From positions 20,245-84,244 of the forward strand of contig UQHV01000008.1 of NCBI GenBank assembly GCA_900540895.1: a DNA stretch of 64,000 nt, read 5' to 3'. The position numbers were made by a program, and so were the translations under genes. The notes under the pieces were generated by a model that had not been told where the DNA came from, did not search any database, and saw nothing but the letters and a program-made list of their open reading frames with translations. The stretch is from an uncultured Collinsella sp. Its GTDB lineage: Bacteria > Actinomycetota > Coriobacteriia > Coriobacteriales > Coriobacteriaceae. Position 1 is the stretch's first letter. Every line of letters begins with the position of its first letter. Positions 16,803-26,348 of the stretch are shown here, piece by piece.

Positions 16803-19445
16803 ATGTTAGATAGATTTACCGATCGAGCGCGCAAGGTCATGTCGATGGCCAAACAGGAGGCGCTCGATCTGCACTCAAATAAGGTGGGCACCGAGCACCT
16901 GCTGCTCGCACTCGCCAAGGAGGACGAGGGCATCGCTGCCGAGGCGCTGCGCTCGCTTGATATCTCCTACGACGACATCATGGACACCCTCAAGGAGGTC
17001 CAGACCACGGTTCCCGAGCCCAGCGAGGAGACCGAGGCTGCCAAGCTTGCCTTTACGCCGCTTGTCATTAGCGTGATGGAGCGCTCCTTCCGCGTGGCAC
17101 GTGAGAACAACCAGACCTACGTGTCGACCGAGCACTTGCTGATTGGCATCGTCGAAGAGGGTAACGGCATGGCCATGGACATCCTCATGCGCCTGGGTGT
17201 GTCGTCCGCCTCCATCAAAAAGGCTATCGAGAAACTTACCGCCAAGGACCAGGACAAGAAGCGTCCGCTCGCCGGCGCCGGTGCCGGGCGTCCCGGTGCG
17301 GGCCTGCCGTTCTTTAGCGGCTCGGACGCGTCGCAGCAAAAGGGGAGCGGCACCGACACGCTCAAGCAGTTCGCCACCAACCTTACGCAGAAGGCGCGCG
17401 ACGGCGAGCTCGACCCTGTAATTGGTCGCGAAAAGGAAGTCCAGCGTATGATGGAGATCCTTTCGCGTCGCACCAAGAACAATCCGCTTATCTTGGGCGA
17501 CCCCGGCGTGGGCAAGACGGCCATCGTCGAGGGTCTGGCTCAGCAGATTGCAGCTGGCAACGTGCCCGAGAACCTTATGAACCAGAACATCTGGACGCTC
17601 GACCTGCCGGGCCTCGTTGCGGGCGCCAAGTATCGCGGTGAGTTTGAGGAGCGCCTCAAGAACGTGATCCAGGAGGCCACCGAAGCTGACGACGTCATCC
17701 TGTTTATTGACGAGATGCACACCATCATCGGTGCCGGTTCTGCCGAGGGCTCCATCGACGCGAGCTCCATGCTCAAGCCCGTTCTCGCACGCGGTGCTTT
17801 CCAGATCATCGGTGCCACCACGGCCGAGGAGTTCCGCAAGTACCTCACCAAGGACCCGGCCTTCGAGCGTCGCTTCCAGACCATCGATGTCGAGGAGCCG
17901 AGCGTCGAGGACACGGTCAAGATCCTGACCGCGCTCAAGCCGCGCTACGAGGAGCACCACCATGTGCGCTATACGCAGGGTGCTATCGAGGCCGCCGCGA
18001 ACCTCTCCGACCGCTACATCCAGGATCGCTTCCTGCCCGATAAGGCCATCGACCTCATTGACGAGGCCGGCGCCCGCGCCCGCATCGCCGCCAACCGCGC
18101 GCCCGAGCCGGTGCGCGAGGCCGAGCATCGCGTGGAGGAGCTTAAGGCCGCCGCGCAGGAGGCCACCGAGAGCGACGACATGAACAAGGCCGCCGAGATC
18201 ACCGAGCAGCAAAAGGCTGCCGAGATTGAGCTCGCCGAGGCCAAGGCTGCCTGGACGGCCGAGCTCGACGCCAGCCCGCTCACCATCGATGTCTCCCAGA
18301 TTGCCGACATCGTGTCCGTGACCTCGGGCGTGCCGGTGTCCTCGCTCACCGAGAGCGAGAGCCGCCGCCTGCTGCAGGCCGAAAGCGTGCTCAAGACGCG
18401 CATCATCGGTCAGGACGAGGCCGTCGAGGCCGTTGCCAAGGCCGTGCGCCGCAGCCGCTCGCCGCTCAAGGACCCGCGTCGCCCCGGCGGCAGCTTTATC
18501 TTCCTGGGCCCCACCGGCACGGGCAAAACCGAGCTCGCCAAGACGCTCGCCGAGTATCTCTTTGGCAGCAAGGACGCGCTCATCAGCTTCGATATGTCGG
18601 AGTTTGGCAGTGAGTTCGAGGTCTCCAAGCTCATCGGTAGCCCCCCGGGCTATGTGGGCCACGACGAGGGCGGCCAGCTCACCAAGGCCGTTCGTCGCCA
18701 TCCGTACTCGGTCGTGCTGTTCGACGAGATCGAGAAGGCGCACCCCGATATCTTCAACATCTTGCTGCAGGTGCTGGAGGAGGGTCGTCTGACCGATAGC
18801 CAGGGCAAGACGGTCGACTTCCGCAACACCGTGATCATCATGACGTCCAACGTGGGCGCCCGTGAGATTGCGCAGGATGCGAGCGTGGGCTTTGGCACCA
18901 CCGGCGAGCAGGGTCTCACGTCGAGTGAGATCCGTGGCCGTGCGATGGGCGAGCTCAAGCGCCTGTTCCGCCCCGAGCTGCTCAACCGTATCGACGACAT
19001 TGTGGTGTTCCAGAAGCTCTCGGGCGAGAATCTCACCAAGATCGCGCACCTGCTGGTGGACGACCTGCGTCAGCGTTTGATTGCCAACGGCATGAACATC
19101 AAGCTCACCGACGCGGCCTACGACAAGATCGTGGCCGAGGGCACCGACCTCACCAACGGCGCGCGTCCGCTGCGTCGTGCTATTCAAAAGCTCATCGAGG
19201 ATCCGCTGTCCGAGGAACTGCTGGCTGGCGAGTGGGGCGAGGGCGATACCGTCCTGTGCGACGTGGCCGATGGCAAGTTTGTCTTTAGCCACGGCACGGG
19301 CGAGATCCCGGCGCCGCGTCCGGCGGGTGCGCTCGGGGGCGATACCGCTCCGGCGGCGCCGCACACCGGAAACGCCGCGCCTGTGAGCAGCGGCGTGAGC
19401 TCGGGCCCCGGTGGCATGATGCAAGCCGGCTCTGGCGCGCTGTAG
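16803..19445 (+). CDS. clpC: ATP-dependent Clp protease ATP-binding subunit ClpC
   Basis: Hexameric AAA+ unfoldase that feeds proteins to ClpP; 880 residues. The double Clp-N domain (residues 1-150, [16 protein letters not shown] and [14 protein letters not shown]) comes first. The first AAA module has Walker [14 protein letters not shown] and Walker [14 protein letters not shown] mid-domain coiled coil of Ala/Glu-rich sequence (about 420-480) follows. The second AAA module has [12 protein letters not shown] and [13 protein letters not shown]. The C-terminus ends in a Pro/Gly/Ala-rich tail. The ATG at 16803 is preceded by AAGGAAA. No mcsA, mcsB or ctsR is adjacent, so it is a stand-alone unit. 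Confidence 0.95.
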   Translation: MLDRFTDRARKVMSMAKQEALDLHSNKVGTEHLLLALAKEDEGIAAEALRSLDISYDDIMDTLKEVQTTVPEPSEETEAAKLAFTPLVISVMERSFRVARENNQTYVSTEHLLIGIVEEGNGMAMDILMRLGVSSASIKKAIEKLTAKDQDKKRPLAGAGAGRPGAGLPFFSGSDASQQKGSGTDTLKQFATNLTQKARDGELDPVIGREKEVQRMMEILSRRTKNNPLILGDPGVGKTAIVEGLAQQIAAGNVPENLMNQNIWTLDLPGLVAGAKYRGEFEERLKNVIQEATEADDVILFIDEMHTIIGAGSAEGSIDASSMLKPVLARGAFQIIGATTAEEFRKYLTKDPAFERRFQTIDVEEPSVEDTVKILTALKPRYEEHHHVRYTQGAIEAAANLSDRYIQDRFLPDKAIDLIDEAGARARIAANRAPEPVREAEHRVEELKAAAQEATESDDMNKAAEITEQQKAAEIELAEAKAAWTAELDASPLTIDVSQIADIVSVTSGVPVSSLTESESRRLLQAESVLKTRIIGQDEAVEAVAKAVRRSRSPLKDPRRPGGSFIFLGPTGTGKTELAKTLAEYLFGSKDALISFDMSEFGSEFEVSKLIGSPPGYVGHDEGGQLTKAVRRHPYSVVLFDEIEKAHPDIFNILLQVLEEGRLTDSQGKTVDFRNTVIIMTSNVGAREIAQDASVGFGTTGEQGLTSSEIRGRAMGELKRLFRPELLNRIDDIVVFQKLSGENLTKIAHLLVDDLRQRLIANGMNIKLTDAAYDKIVAEGTDLTNGARPLRRAIQKLIEDPLSEELLAGEWGEGDTVLCDVADGKFVFSHGTGEIPAPRPAGALGGDTAPAAPHTGNAAPVSSGVSSGPGGMMQAGSGAL

Positions 19446-19470
19446 GGCGTGGCGACAATTTGATACGCGC

Positions 19471-19503
19471 AATCGAGGCGCTCCGGAAAGGGCGCCTCGA
19501 TTT
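19471..19503 (+). terminator. Terminator of clpC
   Basis: AATCGAGGCGC pairs with GCGCCTCGATT around a short loop, followed by TTG. The T-run is weak but the stem is perfect. Confidence 0.7.
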
Positions 19504-19659
19504 GTAGAGCTGCGGAAGTTGTAACCGTTACGCTATGCGGTCCACCGTTAGCCGATGATGCGAGGGCGCTCGGCGTTTTCGACTGGTTTATGCACGCAAA
19601 GTCTGGGAATATACAAGTCGCATGTCTTACTGTCTAACCAGTTGCGCCAAGGAGGCACC

Positions 19660-21117
19660 ATGGACTACAAGATTACCGGTTACGAGCCCGCCCAGCTGTT
19701 CCATTTCTTTGAGGAGGTCAGCGCGATCCCCCGTGGGTCTGGCAACGAGAAGGGCATCAGCGATTTCCTGGTCGCGTTTGCCAAGGAGCGCGGTCTCGAT
19801 GTGTATCAGGATGAGGTCTACAACGTCATCATTCGCAAGCCCGCATCTGCCGGCGCCGAGAATGCCCCGACCGTGATGCTGCAGGGCCACATCGACATGG
19901 TGTGCGACAAGTTGGGCTCCGTTGAGCACGACTTTACGACTGATGGTATCGACCTGGTCGTCAAGGACGGCGTCCTCACCGCTAACGGCACCACTCTGGG
20001 CGCCGACAACGGTATTGCCGTCGCTCTGATGCTCACTGTTCTCGATGACGATTCGATCGTTCACCCCGCCCTCGAGTGCGTGTTCACCACCGACGAGGAG
20101 ACTGGCCTGGTCGGCGCCGAGACGCTCGACAAGTCCCAGATTAGCGCCCGCACCATGATTAACCTCGACTCCGAGGAAGAGGGCGTTGCCACCGTCAGCT
20201 GTGCCGGCGGTGTCGTCGTTACCTACACCTGCCCGATCGCGCGCGAGCACAAGACCGGTAGCACCCTCACGCTCGACATCTCCGGCCTGCTGGGCGGCCA
20301 CTCCGGCAGCGATATCAATCTGGAGCGCGGCAACGGCAACCTCATCATGGCCCGCATCATCGACCGCCTGATGGTCGCCGGCGAGCCTGCCATCGTCAGC
20401 TTTAACGGCGGCACCAAGGACAACGCCATCAACCGTGAGTGCAAGGCTGTTCTGGTCTACGCCGACCATGCTGCCGCCGAGGCGGCGGCCCAGATCGCAA
20501 AGGGCATCATCGCCGACGTCACTGCCGAGCTCGAGGTCTTCGACCCCGGCTTTACCTGCACCGTCGAGATTGCCGACGACGCCGAGGTCGAGGCCATGGA
20601 CCAGAAGTCCGCGCTTGCCCTCATCCGCGCCCTGCGTCTTGCCCCTAACGGCGTGATTCGCCGCAACGTCGCCACCGACGGCTCCGTCGAGGTTTCCTCC
20701 AACATCGGTGTGGTTGCCACCTCTGACGACGAGGTCAAGATCATGCTGTCCCCGCGCTCCTCGATCACCTCGCTGCAGAACGAGTTCAAGGACCGCCTGC
20801 AGACGCTGGCCGATGTCCTGGGCTTCGACGCCAAGTTCGAGTTCGAGTATCCCGGCTGGAGCTATGCCGAGCATTCGCCGGTTCGCGACGTCTTTGTCGA
20901 GAGCTATCGCGAGCTCTTTGGCTCCGAGCTGCGCATCGAGTCCATTCACGCCGGCCTTGAGTGCGGCCTGTTTGCCGAGGCCCTGCACGGCCTGGATGCC
21001 ATCGCCGTGGGCCCGACGCTCTCCGATGTCCACACCCCGGACGAGAGCATGGAGCTCGCTTCTGCCGAGCGCTTCTACGAGCTGCTCATCGACGTCCTCA
21101 AGCGCCTCGCTGCGTAA
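19660..21117 (+). CDS. pepD: Aminoacyl-histidine dipeptidase (PepD, M20 family)
   Basis: Cytoplasmic zinc dipeptidase of 485 residues that cleaves Xaa-His and related dipeptides. M20 signatures: metal-binding HIDMVCDK in MLQGHIDMVCDK, TLGADNGIAVALML (bridging Asp), and TTDEETGLVGAE with the catalytic Glu pair. The dimerisation insert includes GLLGGHSGSDINLERGN. Near the C-terminus is the last ligand region, HAGLECGLFAE, then SDVHTPDE. GGAGG sits 4 bases before the ATG at 19660. Transcribed alone, with a terminator downstream. Confidence 0.93.
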   Translation: MDYKITGYEPAQLFHFFEEVSAIPRGSGNEKGISDFLVAFAKERGLDVYQDEVYNVIIRKPASAGAENAPTVMLQGHIDMVCDKLGSVEHDFTTDGIDLVVKDGVLTANGTTLGADNGIAVALMLTVLDDDSIVHPALECVFTTDEETGLVGAETLDKSQISARTMINLDSEEEGVATVSCAGGVVVTYTCPIAREHKTGSTLTLDISGLLGGHSGSDINLERGNGNLIMARIIDRLMVAGEPAIVSFNGGTKDNAINRECKAVLVYADHAAAEAAAQIAKGIIADVTAELEVFDPGFTCTVEIADDAEVEAMDQKSALALIRALRLAPNGVIRRNVATDGSVEVSSNIGVVATSDDEVKIMLSPRSSITSLQNEFKDRLQTLADVLGFDAKFEFEYPGWSYAEHSPVRDVFVESYRELFGSELRIESIHAGLECGLFAEALHGLDAIAVGPTLSDVHTPDESMELASAERFYELLIDVLKRLAA

Positions 21118-21172
21118 AGGTTGCGCTAGTAGCAGTCCGAGTCACGTGCTAGCGGATTGCAAATGACATTAC

Positions 21173-21220
21173 GAGAGGGGGCATTCGAGCGTTTGCGACG
21201 GGTGCCCCTTCTCTGCTTTT
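21173..21220 (+). terminator. Terminator of pepD
   Basis: GAGAGGGGGCA pairs with TGCCCCTTCTC over an 18-base loop, followed by TGCTTTT. It separates pepD from the convergent hipA gene. Confidence 0.8.
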
Positions 21221-21244
21221 AAGAAATGGGAAATTGATTGGCGT

Positions 21245-22549
21245 CTAGCCCATATCCGCCTTGATGAGGTCGAGGGTGCGCTGGCAGTTTTCGCGGACGG
21301 GGCCGAGCATATGCTCGCGCAGGTCCGCCATGCCGGGCAGGTCGGCGTATTCGTCCATGACCTCTTCCATACAAATGGGTACCTCGTAGGCGAGGTCCAT
21401 CATGGTCGCAAAGCAAAACTTCTCGGATAGCCCGGCATCGGCGAGCGTCGCCTCCAGCGCGGGGTCGCCCATACCGTGGTATCGGCGGATAGCGCCTGGA
21501 CCGATGCGCCCCACACGATTTTCGCCGCCAACGCTCATGGCAAGGCGCGCCCGGCGGCGCATGCGCTCATACGCCAAACCCGACGCGACATCGTACATAC
21601 GAGCCATCATGGCTGCGCCGTCGTTTCCAAGGAGCAGGGAATAGTTTTTCGCGTGCGCATCCGGTGCGCCGATAATGGCGTTGAAGAACAGTATCTGCGT
21701 AAACAGATACAGGTTAAGTTGATGGTGGCTCGTATTTACGAGGAGCTCTTGAATGTCGCGTGTGGTCGGGCCGCCGTCTGCCGTGTACTTTTGGGCGGGC
21801 ATCACCCCAAGTGCCTGACAGAGGTCTTCTTGATGTAGGCGCCTGATCGTTCCGTCTTTGACTTTCACGCGGTCATAGCGCTCAACAATGAGGGCAGGTT
21901 CGTCCTCAAACATACGATATTCGACGTTTGCCGTTGCGATACCGGCGCGCTGGGCGCTTTTCATGCAGACAAACTCATTGAGAGCCTCGAGTTTAAATCC
22001 GATAACTCCATTTTTGAAAATATGCGTCGTGGGCGAGGAGCCCATGCATTCGCACCAGCGGCCGTTTATGAACGCGAGCGCGAACTTGCCCTGATTGCCT
22101 CCAAGCGACCAACTTTCATCTAGACCCATCCACGATGCATCGTGGTCATCTCTGATCGACTTGAGACGGAGAGCAATTTCGTGGTCGTCTATAGGGCGGT
22201 AGTCGCCAGCGCGATGCAGGACGGCGTCGGCATCTTCTTCGGCACAAAACTGCACTCCGCCCGGACAGTCGAGTCCGATATGGCTGAGCAACGCAACGGG
22301 ATTGTTGGGCCTAACGTTGAATTCGGCGGCAATCGCTTTTCGTTGGTCCTCGCTGTCGGGTAGAAGGCCAAACAAGTACGGATTCATGACCTGTTGGCCG
22401 TATGTGCGATTTGATACGGGTATGTTGGTCGATAGGGCTGGCCCGTCATAGTCATGATCGTAGGTAAAGCTGATAAGACCGTTCTCATCTTGCGTGAGCG
22501 TTCCCGCAGGTACGCCGCAAATAATGGTCCGAAGTGATGTTCTGGCCAT
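21245..22549 (-). CDS. hipA: HipA-type serine/threonine kinase toxin
   Basis: 434-residue member of the HipA toxin family. HipA kinases phosphorylate translation targets (GltX in E. coli) and cause growth arrest. The N-terminal subdomain contains NPYLFGLLPDSEDQR. The ATP-binding segment is LGGNQGKFALAF. The catalytic loop APDAHAKNYSLLL matches DxHxKN, with the Asp as base. The metal-binding Asp lies in MYDVASGLAY. All core kinase residues seem present. It follows the HTH gene by 3 bases and shares its promoter. Lower GC content and differing codon use relative to neighbours suggest acquired DNA. The target is unknown. Confidence 0.88.
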   Translation of the reverse strand: MARTSLRTIICGVPAGTLTQDENGLISFTYDHDYDGPALSTNIPVSNRTYGQQVMNPYLFGLLPDSEDQRKAIAAEFNVRPNNPVALLSHIGLDCPGGVQFCAEEDADAVLHRAGDYRPIDDHEIALRLKSIRDDHDASWMGLDESWSLGGNQGKFALAFINGRWCECMGSSPTTHIFKNGVIGFKLEALNEFVCMKSAQRAGIATANVEYRMFEDEPALIVERYDRVKVKDGTIRRLHQEDLCQALGVMPAQKYTADGGPTTRDIQELLVNTSHHQLNLYLFTQILFFNAIIGAPDAHAKNYSLLLGNDGAAMMARMYDVASGLAYERMRRRARLAMSVGGENRVGRIGPGAIRRYHGMGDPALEATLADAGLSEKFCFATMMDLAYEVPICMEEVMDEYADLPGMADLREHMLGPVRENCQRTLDLIKADMG

Positions 22550-22552
22550 TGG

Positions 22553-23020
22553 CTATTTCCCTTCGGGCTTGGTTTGGTTAGATGCGTTTGCGGCAATCGA
22601 GACTCCGAGATTGGACATGGCGAAATCGGCGAAGGCCCTGTCGTAGAGCTCGGACGTAAGGGGGGTATCTGCAAGAGCCGGAATGGTTGTGCTGCGACGG
22701 TTGCGATGATGAAGACGTTGGGCGTGATGGCGTCTGGAGGTGCTGCAAGGTTGATCAGCATGCGGGGCGTCGACTGGGTGCTCATTTTTCGTTTCGCTTA
22801 TATCCCCTTGTGCTGCGAGCGCCAGTCCAAGAGCGTCGAAAATCGCCAGCAACTTGTCGAGTCGAATGCCGGTGGCGTCTCCTAGCTCGAGCGATGCGAG
22901 CAGGCGCTCCGAAACACCGGCCTTTTTGGCGAGGGCGGCACGGGTGAGACCCTGAGTCTCGCGTGCCTGGCGCACATAGATGCCAGCTTGGCGCGGTGTG
23001 GTGATGGGAAGGGTGTCCAC
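22553..23020 (-). CDS. hipB: HipB-like antitoxin with XRE helix-turn-helix
   Basis: 155-residue partner of the HipA kinase. Residues 10-75 form a Cro/C1-type HTH (AGIYVRQARETQGLTRAALA, SERLLASLELGD, LDKLLAIFDALGLAL). A His/Arg-rich linker and a C-terminal helix (LTSELYDRAFADFAMSNLGV) that may contact the kinase follow. Translation starts at GTG, with AGGAG 6 bases upstream. The gene is longer than the typical HipB of about 90 residues. It is predicted to bind the three half-sites at 23036-23103 and repress the pair. Confidence 0.85.
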   Translation of the reverse strand: MDTLPITTPRQAGIYVRQARETQGLTRAALAKKAGVSERLLASLELGDATGIRLDKLLAIFDALGLALAAQGDISETKNEHPVDAPHADQPCSTSRRHHAQRLHHRNRRSTTIPALADTPLTSELYDRAFADFAMSNLGVSIAANASNQTKPEGK

Positions 23021-23035
23021 GGCGATCTCCTAACG

Positions 23036-23103
23036 TGCAGACTTTTGCATATCAGTATGACATGCAAAAGTCTGCATGAAAAGGCCTCATGCAAAACTCT
23101 GCA
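23036..23103. promoter_or_regulatory. Three-half-site operator of hipBA
   Basis: TGCAGACTTTTGCAT (23036-23050) and its perfect 15-bp complement ATGCAAAAGTCTGCA (23062-23076) are separated by 11 bases. A third half-site, ATGCAAAACTCTGCA (23089-23103), differs at one base. The set lies directly upstream of the hipB GTG. It resembles a HipB multi-operator array; binding is inferred. Confidence 0.8.
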
Positions 23104-23110
23104 TGAGGCC
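23083..23110 (-). terminator. Terminator of mntP, overlapping the hip operator
   Basis: GGCCTCATGCA and TGCATGAGGCC form an 11-bp perfect stem. On the minus strand it is followed by TTTTCATG, so it can end the mntP transcript. Its loop and one stem arm contain the third hip half-site. Confidence 0.7.
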
Positions 23111-23140
23111 TCATACGGACGTTTAGTTTTGAAGGGTGTT

Positions 23141-23719
23141 TTACAGCGCCAAAATCCCCAGATGCTCAAGCAAGATCTTAAGCCCGATGAGGATGAGCAC
23201 AACGCCGCCCACGATGGTGGCGGGCTTTTCGTAGCGCGCGCCAAAGGTGTGGCCGATCGCCACGCCGGCGACGGAGAAGATAAAGGTCGTGATGCCGATG
23301 AGTGACACGGCGGGGACGATGTCGACCGAAAGCGCGGCAAACGAGATGCCTACGGCTAAAGCATCGATTGAGGTGGCGATAGCGAGGATCAGGTACTCGA
23401 CCAGGTCAATCTTTTCGGCATCCTTGCCGTCGTCTCCATCCTCGTCTTCGGTAAAGGCTTCCCACAGCATTTTGCCGCCGATGAAGGCGAGCAGGATAAA
23501 GGCGATCCAGTGGTCGATGGGGCCGATGATGCCCATAAACTGGCTGCCAAGCGCCCATCCGATTACGGGCATGCCGGCCTGAAAGCCGCCAAAGAACAGG
23601 CCGAGCACCACGGCGACTTTAAGGTTGATCTTTTTCATGCCGAGACCTTTGCAGATGGAAACGGCAAAGGCGTCCATCGAAAGGCCAACGGCGAGCAACA
23701 CGAGCTCTGCGAGTCCCAT
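23141..23719 (-). CDS. mntP: Manganese efflux pump MntP
   Basis: 192-residue inner-membrane Mn2+ exporter of six helices. Two internally similar halves each carry the family motif: LSMDAFAVSICKGL in the first and TSIDALAVGISFAAL in the second, the Asp residues lining the path. A charged cytoplasmic loop (EDEDGDDGKDAEK) joins them. I chose the ATG with GGGAG upstream, at the family start MGLAELVLLAVGLSMD; upstream codons fall in the leader. The 5' region is a manganese riboswitch, which supports the function independently. Confidence 0.95.
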   Translation of the reverse strand: MGLAELVLLAVGLSMDAFAVSICKGLGMKKINLKVAVVLGLFFGGFQAGMPVIGWALGSQFMGIIGPIDHWIAFILLAFIGGKMLWEAFTEDEDGDDGKDAEKIDLVEYLILAIATSIDALAVGISFAALSVDIVPAVSLIGITTFIFSVAGVAIGHTFGARYEKPATIVGGVVLILIGLKILLEHLGILAL

Positions 23720-23760
23720 AGTCTGGCTCCCTCTCTGCGGGCGGGCCCGCGTGTACCTCT

Positions 23761-23906
23761 TGAGGGAGTAATAAAAAAGACCCGTGGCGTACGCGTTGCG
23801 CGCACAGCCACGAGTCTCGTTCATTAAGGCAAGCCAGGCCGCATCGGCCAGTGTGTTGACTTACCGCGCCACCGGAGGCGAATCCGGTCACGCGACTACT
23901 CCCTCA
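23761..23906 (-). promoter_or_regulatory. Manganese (yybP-ykoY) riboswitch with terminator
   Basis: On the minus strand the leader starts TGAGGGAGTA and contains the conserved blocks GTCAACACACTGGCC and ACGAGACTC of the yybP-ykoY aptamer. A terminator follows: GACTCGTGGC / GCCACGGGTC then TTTTTT (23773-23817). TACTCCCTCA at the 3' side (23761-23770) complements the first ten bases perfectly. It ends 41 bases before the mntP start. From family knowledge, Mn2+ binding should favour readthrough and mntP expression. Confidence 0.9.
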
Positions 23907-24065
23907 TTTATGCGAATCCCGATGCTACCACATGAGTAGCTGATTTGGGTTGGGCTCTCAGCTGTGTTCGCTCATTCTGTAAGCATCGGATTTCGCAAGC
24001 GCCGCAGGGACAAACCGTGAGAAACTATTTAGCGTTTATGGAGCGTATACGATGGGAGCGATGCC

Positions 24066-25133
24066 TTGGATAAGAACGAGCTGCAAAAGCGTATGGAACA
24101 GGCCATCCGCCTGACGGCACCTGGTCAGCCGATCCGCACCGCCCTCGACATGATCATCGCCGGTCACCTGGGCGCCCTTATCTGCGTCGGCGACACCGAA
24201 AACGTGCTCGCTGCCGGTAACGACGGCTTCCCGCTCAACATTTCGTTTACCTCGAACCGCCTGTTCGAGCTTTCCAAGATGGACGGCGCCATCGTTATCG
24301 ATGGCGACCTCACCCAGATCCTGCGCGCCAACTTCCACCTCAATCCCGATCCCTCGCTTGCCACGAGTGAGACGGGCATGCGTCACCGTACTGCCGCTCG
24401 CATGTCGGTGCTCACCGATGCCATCGTGATCTCGGTCTCGGCCCGTCGCGCCGTCGTTAACGTGTACGTTCACGGCAAGAGCTACGAGATCCAGCCCGTC
24501 ACCACCATCATGAGCTCGGTCAACCAGCTCGTCGCCACGCTCCAGACTACCCGTCAGTCGCTCGATCGCTCCCTGCTGCGCCTGACGGCCCTTGAGCTCG
24601 ACGACTACGTCACGCTCGCCGACATCACCGGCATCTTCTCGAGTTTCGAGATCATGCAACAGGCAAAGACCGAGCTTAAGGATTGCATCGTCAAGCTGGG
24701 TAACCAGGGCAAGCTCGTGCAGATGCAGCTCGAGCAGCTCGCGGGCTCCAGCATGGATACCGAATACGACTTGATGATCCGCGACTACGCAAGCGATTCC
24801 TCCGAGGCAAACGCCGAGAAGATTCGCGCCGAGCTGAGCCGCATGACGCCTAAGGACCTGTCCGACCCGCAGCACGTGGCGGCAGTTCTGGGCTATGACG
24901 ACCTGGACGAGGACTCCGTCATGACGCCGCTGGGCCTGCGCACGCTTTCGCGCGTGTCCGTCGTGCGCGACGGCGTGGCCGAGAAGATCGTCGACGAGTA
25001 CGGCTCGCTGCAGGAGCTCATGGATGACATCAGCGAGGATCCGGAGCGCCTGGGCGACTTTGGCGTCAACAACCCTGCCATTCTTGCGGACTCCCTGTAC
25101 CGCATGAAGGGCACCAAACAAGGGAACGCATAA
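24066..25133 (+). CDS. disA: Diadenylate cyclase / DNA-integrity scanning protein DisA
   Basis: Octameric enzyme that makes c-di-AMP from two ATP and senses branched DNA; 355 residues. The DAC domain shows the catalytic DGA (KMDGAIVID) and RHR (GMRHRTAARMS) motifs. A helical linker follows, and the C-terminus carries an HhH DNA-binding region (LGLRTLSRVSVVRDGVAEKI). The start is TTG at 24066 with GGGAG 7 bases upstream; no in-frame ATG is available nearby. Its stop overlaps the ispD start in TAATG. The disA-ispD-ispF-cysS run is a known actinobacterial/firmicute order. Confidence 0.93.
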   Translation: MDKNELQKRMEQAIRLTAPGQPIRTALDMIIAGHLGALICVGDTENVLAAGNDGFPLNISFTSNRLFELSKMDGAIVIDGDLTQILRANFHLNPDPSLATSETGMRHRTAARMSVLTDAIVISVSARRAVVNVYVHGKSYEIQPVTTIMSSVNQLVATLQTTRQSLDRSLLRLTALELDDYVTLADITGIFSSFEIMQQAKTELKDCIVKLGNQGKLVQMQLEQLAGSSMDTEYDLMIRDYASDSSEANAEKIRAELSRMTPKDLSDPQHVAAVLGYDDLDEDSVMTPLGLRTLSRVSVVRDGVAEKIVDEYGSLQELMDDISEDPERLGDFGVNNPAILADSLYRMKGTKQGNA

Positions 25134-25861
25134 TGGCGCCCGTATGCGCCGTGGTCGTTGCCGGCGGCAGCGGTCAGCGCTTTGGAAATCCCGGCGGCAA
25201 GCAGCTCGTTAACGTGGCGGGCCGTCCGCTCATGAGCTGGTCCATCCGCGCGTTCGATCGGAGCGACAAGGTCGGCCACATCGTGGTGGTGTGTCCTGCC
25301 GAGCGCCGTGCCGAGATGCGCCGCCTGGCCATCAGCCCGTATTCGTATAGCACGCCCATCAGCTTTGCCGATGCCGGCGATACCCGTCAGGATTCCACCC
25401 GTGCCGGCGTGCATGAGGTTCCGGCGGGCTTTGAATACGTCGCCATTCACGATGGCGCTCGTCCGCTCATTACGACCGAGGCCATCGACCACGCTATCGA
25501 CGTGCTCGTGAGCGACCGTGCTCTCGACGGTGTCGTGTGCGGCCAGCCCGCGATCGACACGCTCAAGATCGTCGATGGCGACAATATCGTCGAGACGCCG
25601 CCGCGTGAGCTTTATTGGGCTGCACAGACGCCGCAGATCTTTAGTGTCGACGCCATGAAGCGCGCCCATGCCGCGGCGATTGCCGAGGGCTTTATCGGTA
25701 CCGACGATTCATCGCTGGTCGAGCGCATGGGCGGGCGCGTCCGCTGTGTCCAGAGCCCGCGCGATAACCTTAAGGTGACGGTGCCCGAGGACCTGCGTCC
25801 CGTAACCGCGATTCTGCTCGGTCGCATGGCCGAGGGAGAGGATCTTCCCCATGTTCAGTAA
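25133..25861 (+). CDS. ispD: 2-C-methyl-D-erythritol 4-phosphate cytidylyltransferase
   Basis: MEP-pathway enzyme joining CTP and MEP to CDP-ME; 242 residues. The nucleotide-binding N-terminus is AVVVAGGSGQRFGNPGGKQL. The family segment HDGARPLIT carries the active-site Asp-Arg, and AAQTPQIFSVDAM and TDDSSLVERMG follow. It starts at the ATG inside the TAATG overlap with disA and overlaps ispF by 11 bases, so all three are translationally coupled. Confidence 0.95.
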   Translation: MAPVCAVVVAGGSGQRFGNPGGKQLVNVAGRPLMSWSIRAFDRSDKVGHIVVVCPAERRAEMRRLAISPYSYSTPISFADAGDTRQDSTRAGVHEVPAGFEYVAIHDGARPLITTEAIDHAIDVLVSDRALDGVVCGQPAIDTLKIVDGDNIVETPPRELYWAAQTPQIFSVDAMKRAHAAAIAEGFIGTDDSSLVERMGGRVRCVQSPRDNLKVTVPEDLRPVTAILLGRMAEGEDLPHVQ

Positions 25862-26345
25862 CCTGCGCATTGGCCATGGCTACGACGTTCACCGTCTGGT
25901 GGAGGGGCGTCGATGTATCATCGGCGGTGTCGACATTCCCTACGAGCGCGGCCTGCTGGGCCACTCGGATGCTGATGTGCTCGCGCACGCCTTGGCCGAC
26001 GCTATTCTGGGCGCCTGCCGCGGGGGAGACATCGGCAAGCTATTCCCCGATACCGACCCCGCCTATGAGGGTGCCGATTCGATGGTGCTGCTCGCTCGCG
26101 TGATGGACTATGCGCGCGAGCTGGGCTTTGAGTTTGTCGATGCCGATTGCACCATTGCCTGTCAGCAACCCAAGATCACCCCGCACCGCGATGCCATGCG
26201 CGCCAACCTTGCCCATGCCCTGGGCGTTGACGTCGAAAACGTGGGCGTCGCCGCCACTACGACCGAAAAGCTCGGTTGGGAAGGCCAGGGCGAGGGAATC
26301 GGCGCCTGGGCCGTCTGCCTGCTACAGAAAACCGTTAAGGAGTAA
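25851..26345 (+). CDS. ispF: 2-C-methyl-D-erythritol 2,4-cyclodiphosphate synthase
   Basis: Trimeric zinc enzyme that cyclises CDP-ME2P in the MEP pathway; 164 residues. Signatures are GHGYDVHRL with metal ligands Asp and His, GHSDADVLAHALADAILGA, and KLFPDTDPAYEGADS. The C-terminal AATTTEKLGWEGQGEGI motif closes the active site. GAGGGAGAGGA precedes the ATG, which lies within ispD. cysS follows after 3 bases. Confidence 0.96.
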   Translation: MFSNLRIGHGYDVHRLVEGRRCIIGGVDIPYERGLLGHSDADVLAHALADAILGACRGGDIGKLFPDTDPAYEGADSMVLLARVMDYARELGFEFVDADCTIACQQPKITPHRDAMRANLAHALGVDVENVGVAATTTEKLGWEGQGEGIGAWAVCLLQKTVKE

Positions 26346-26348
26346 CGA

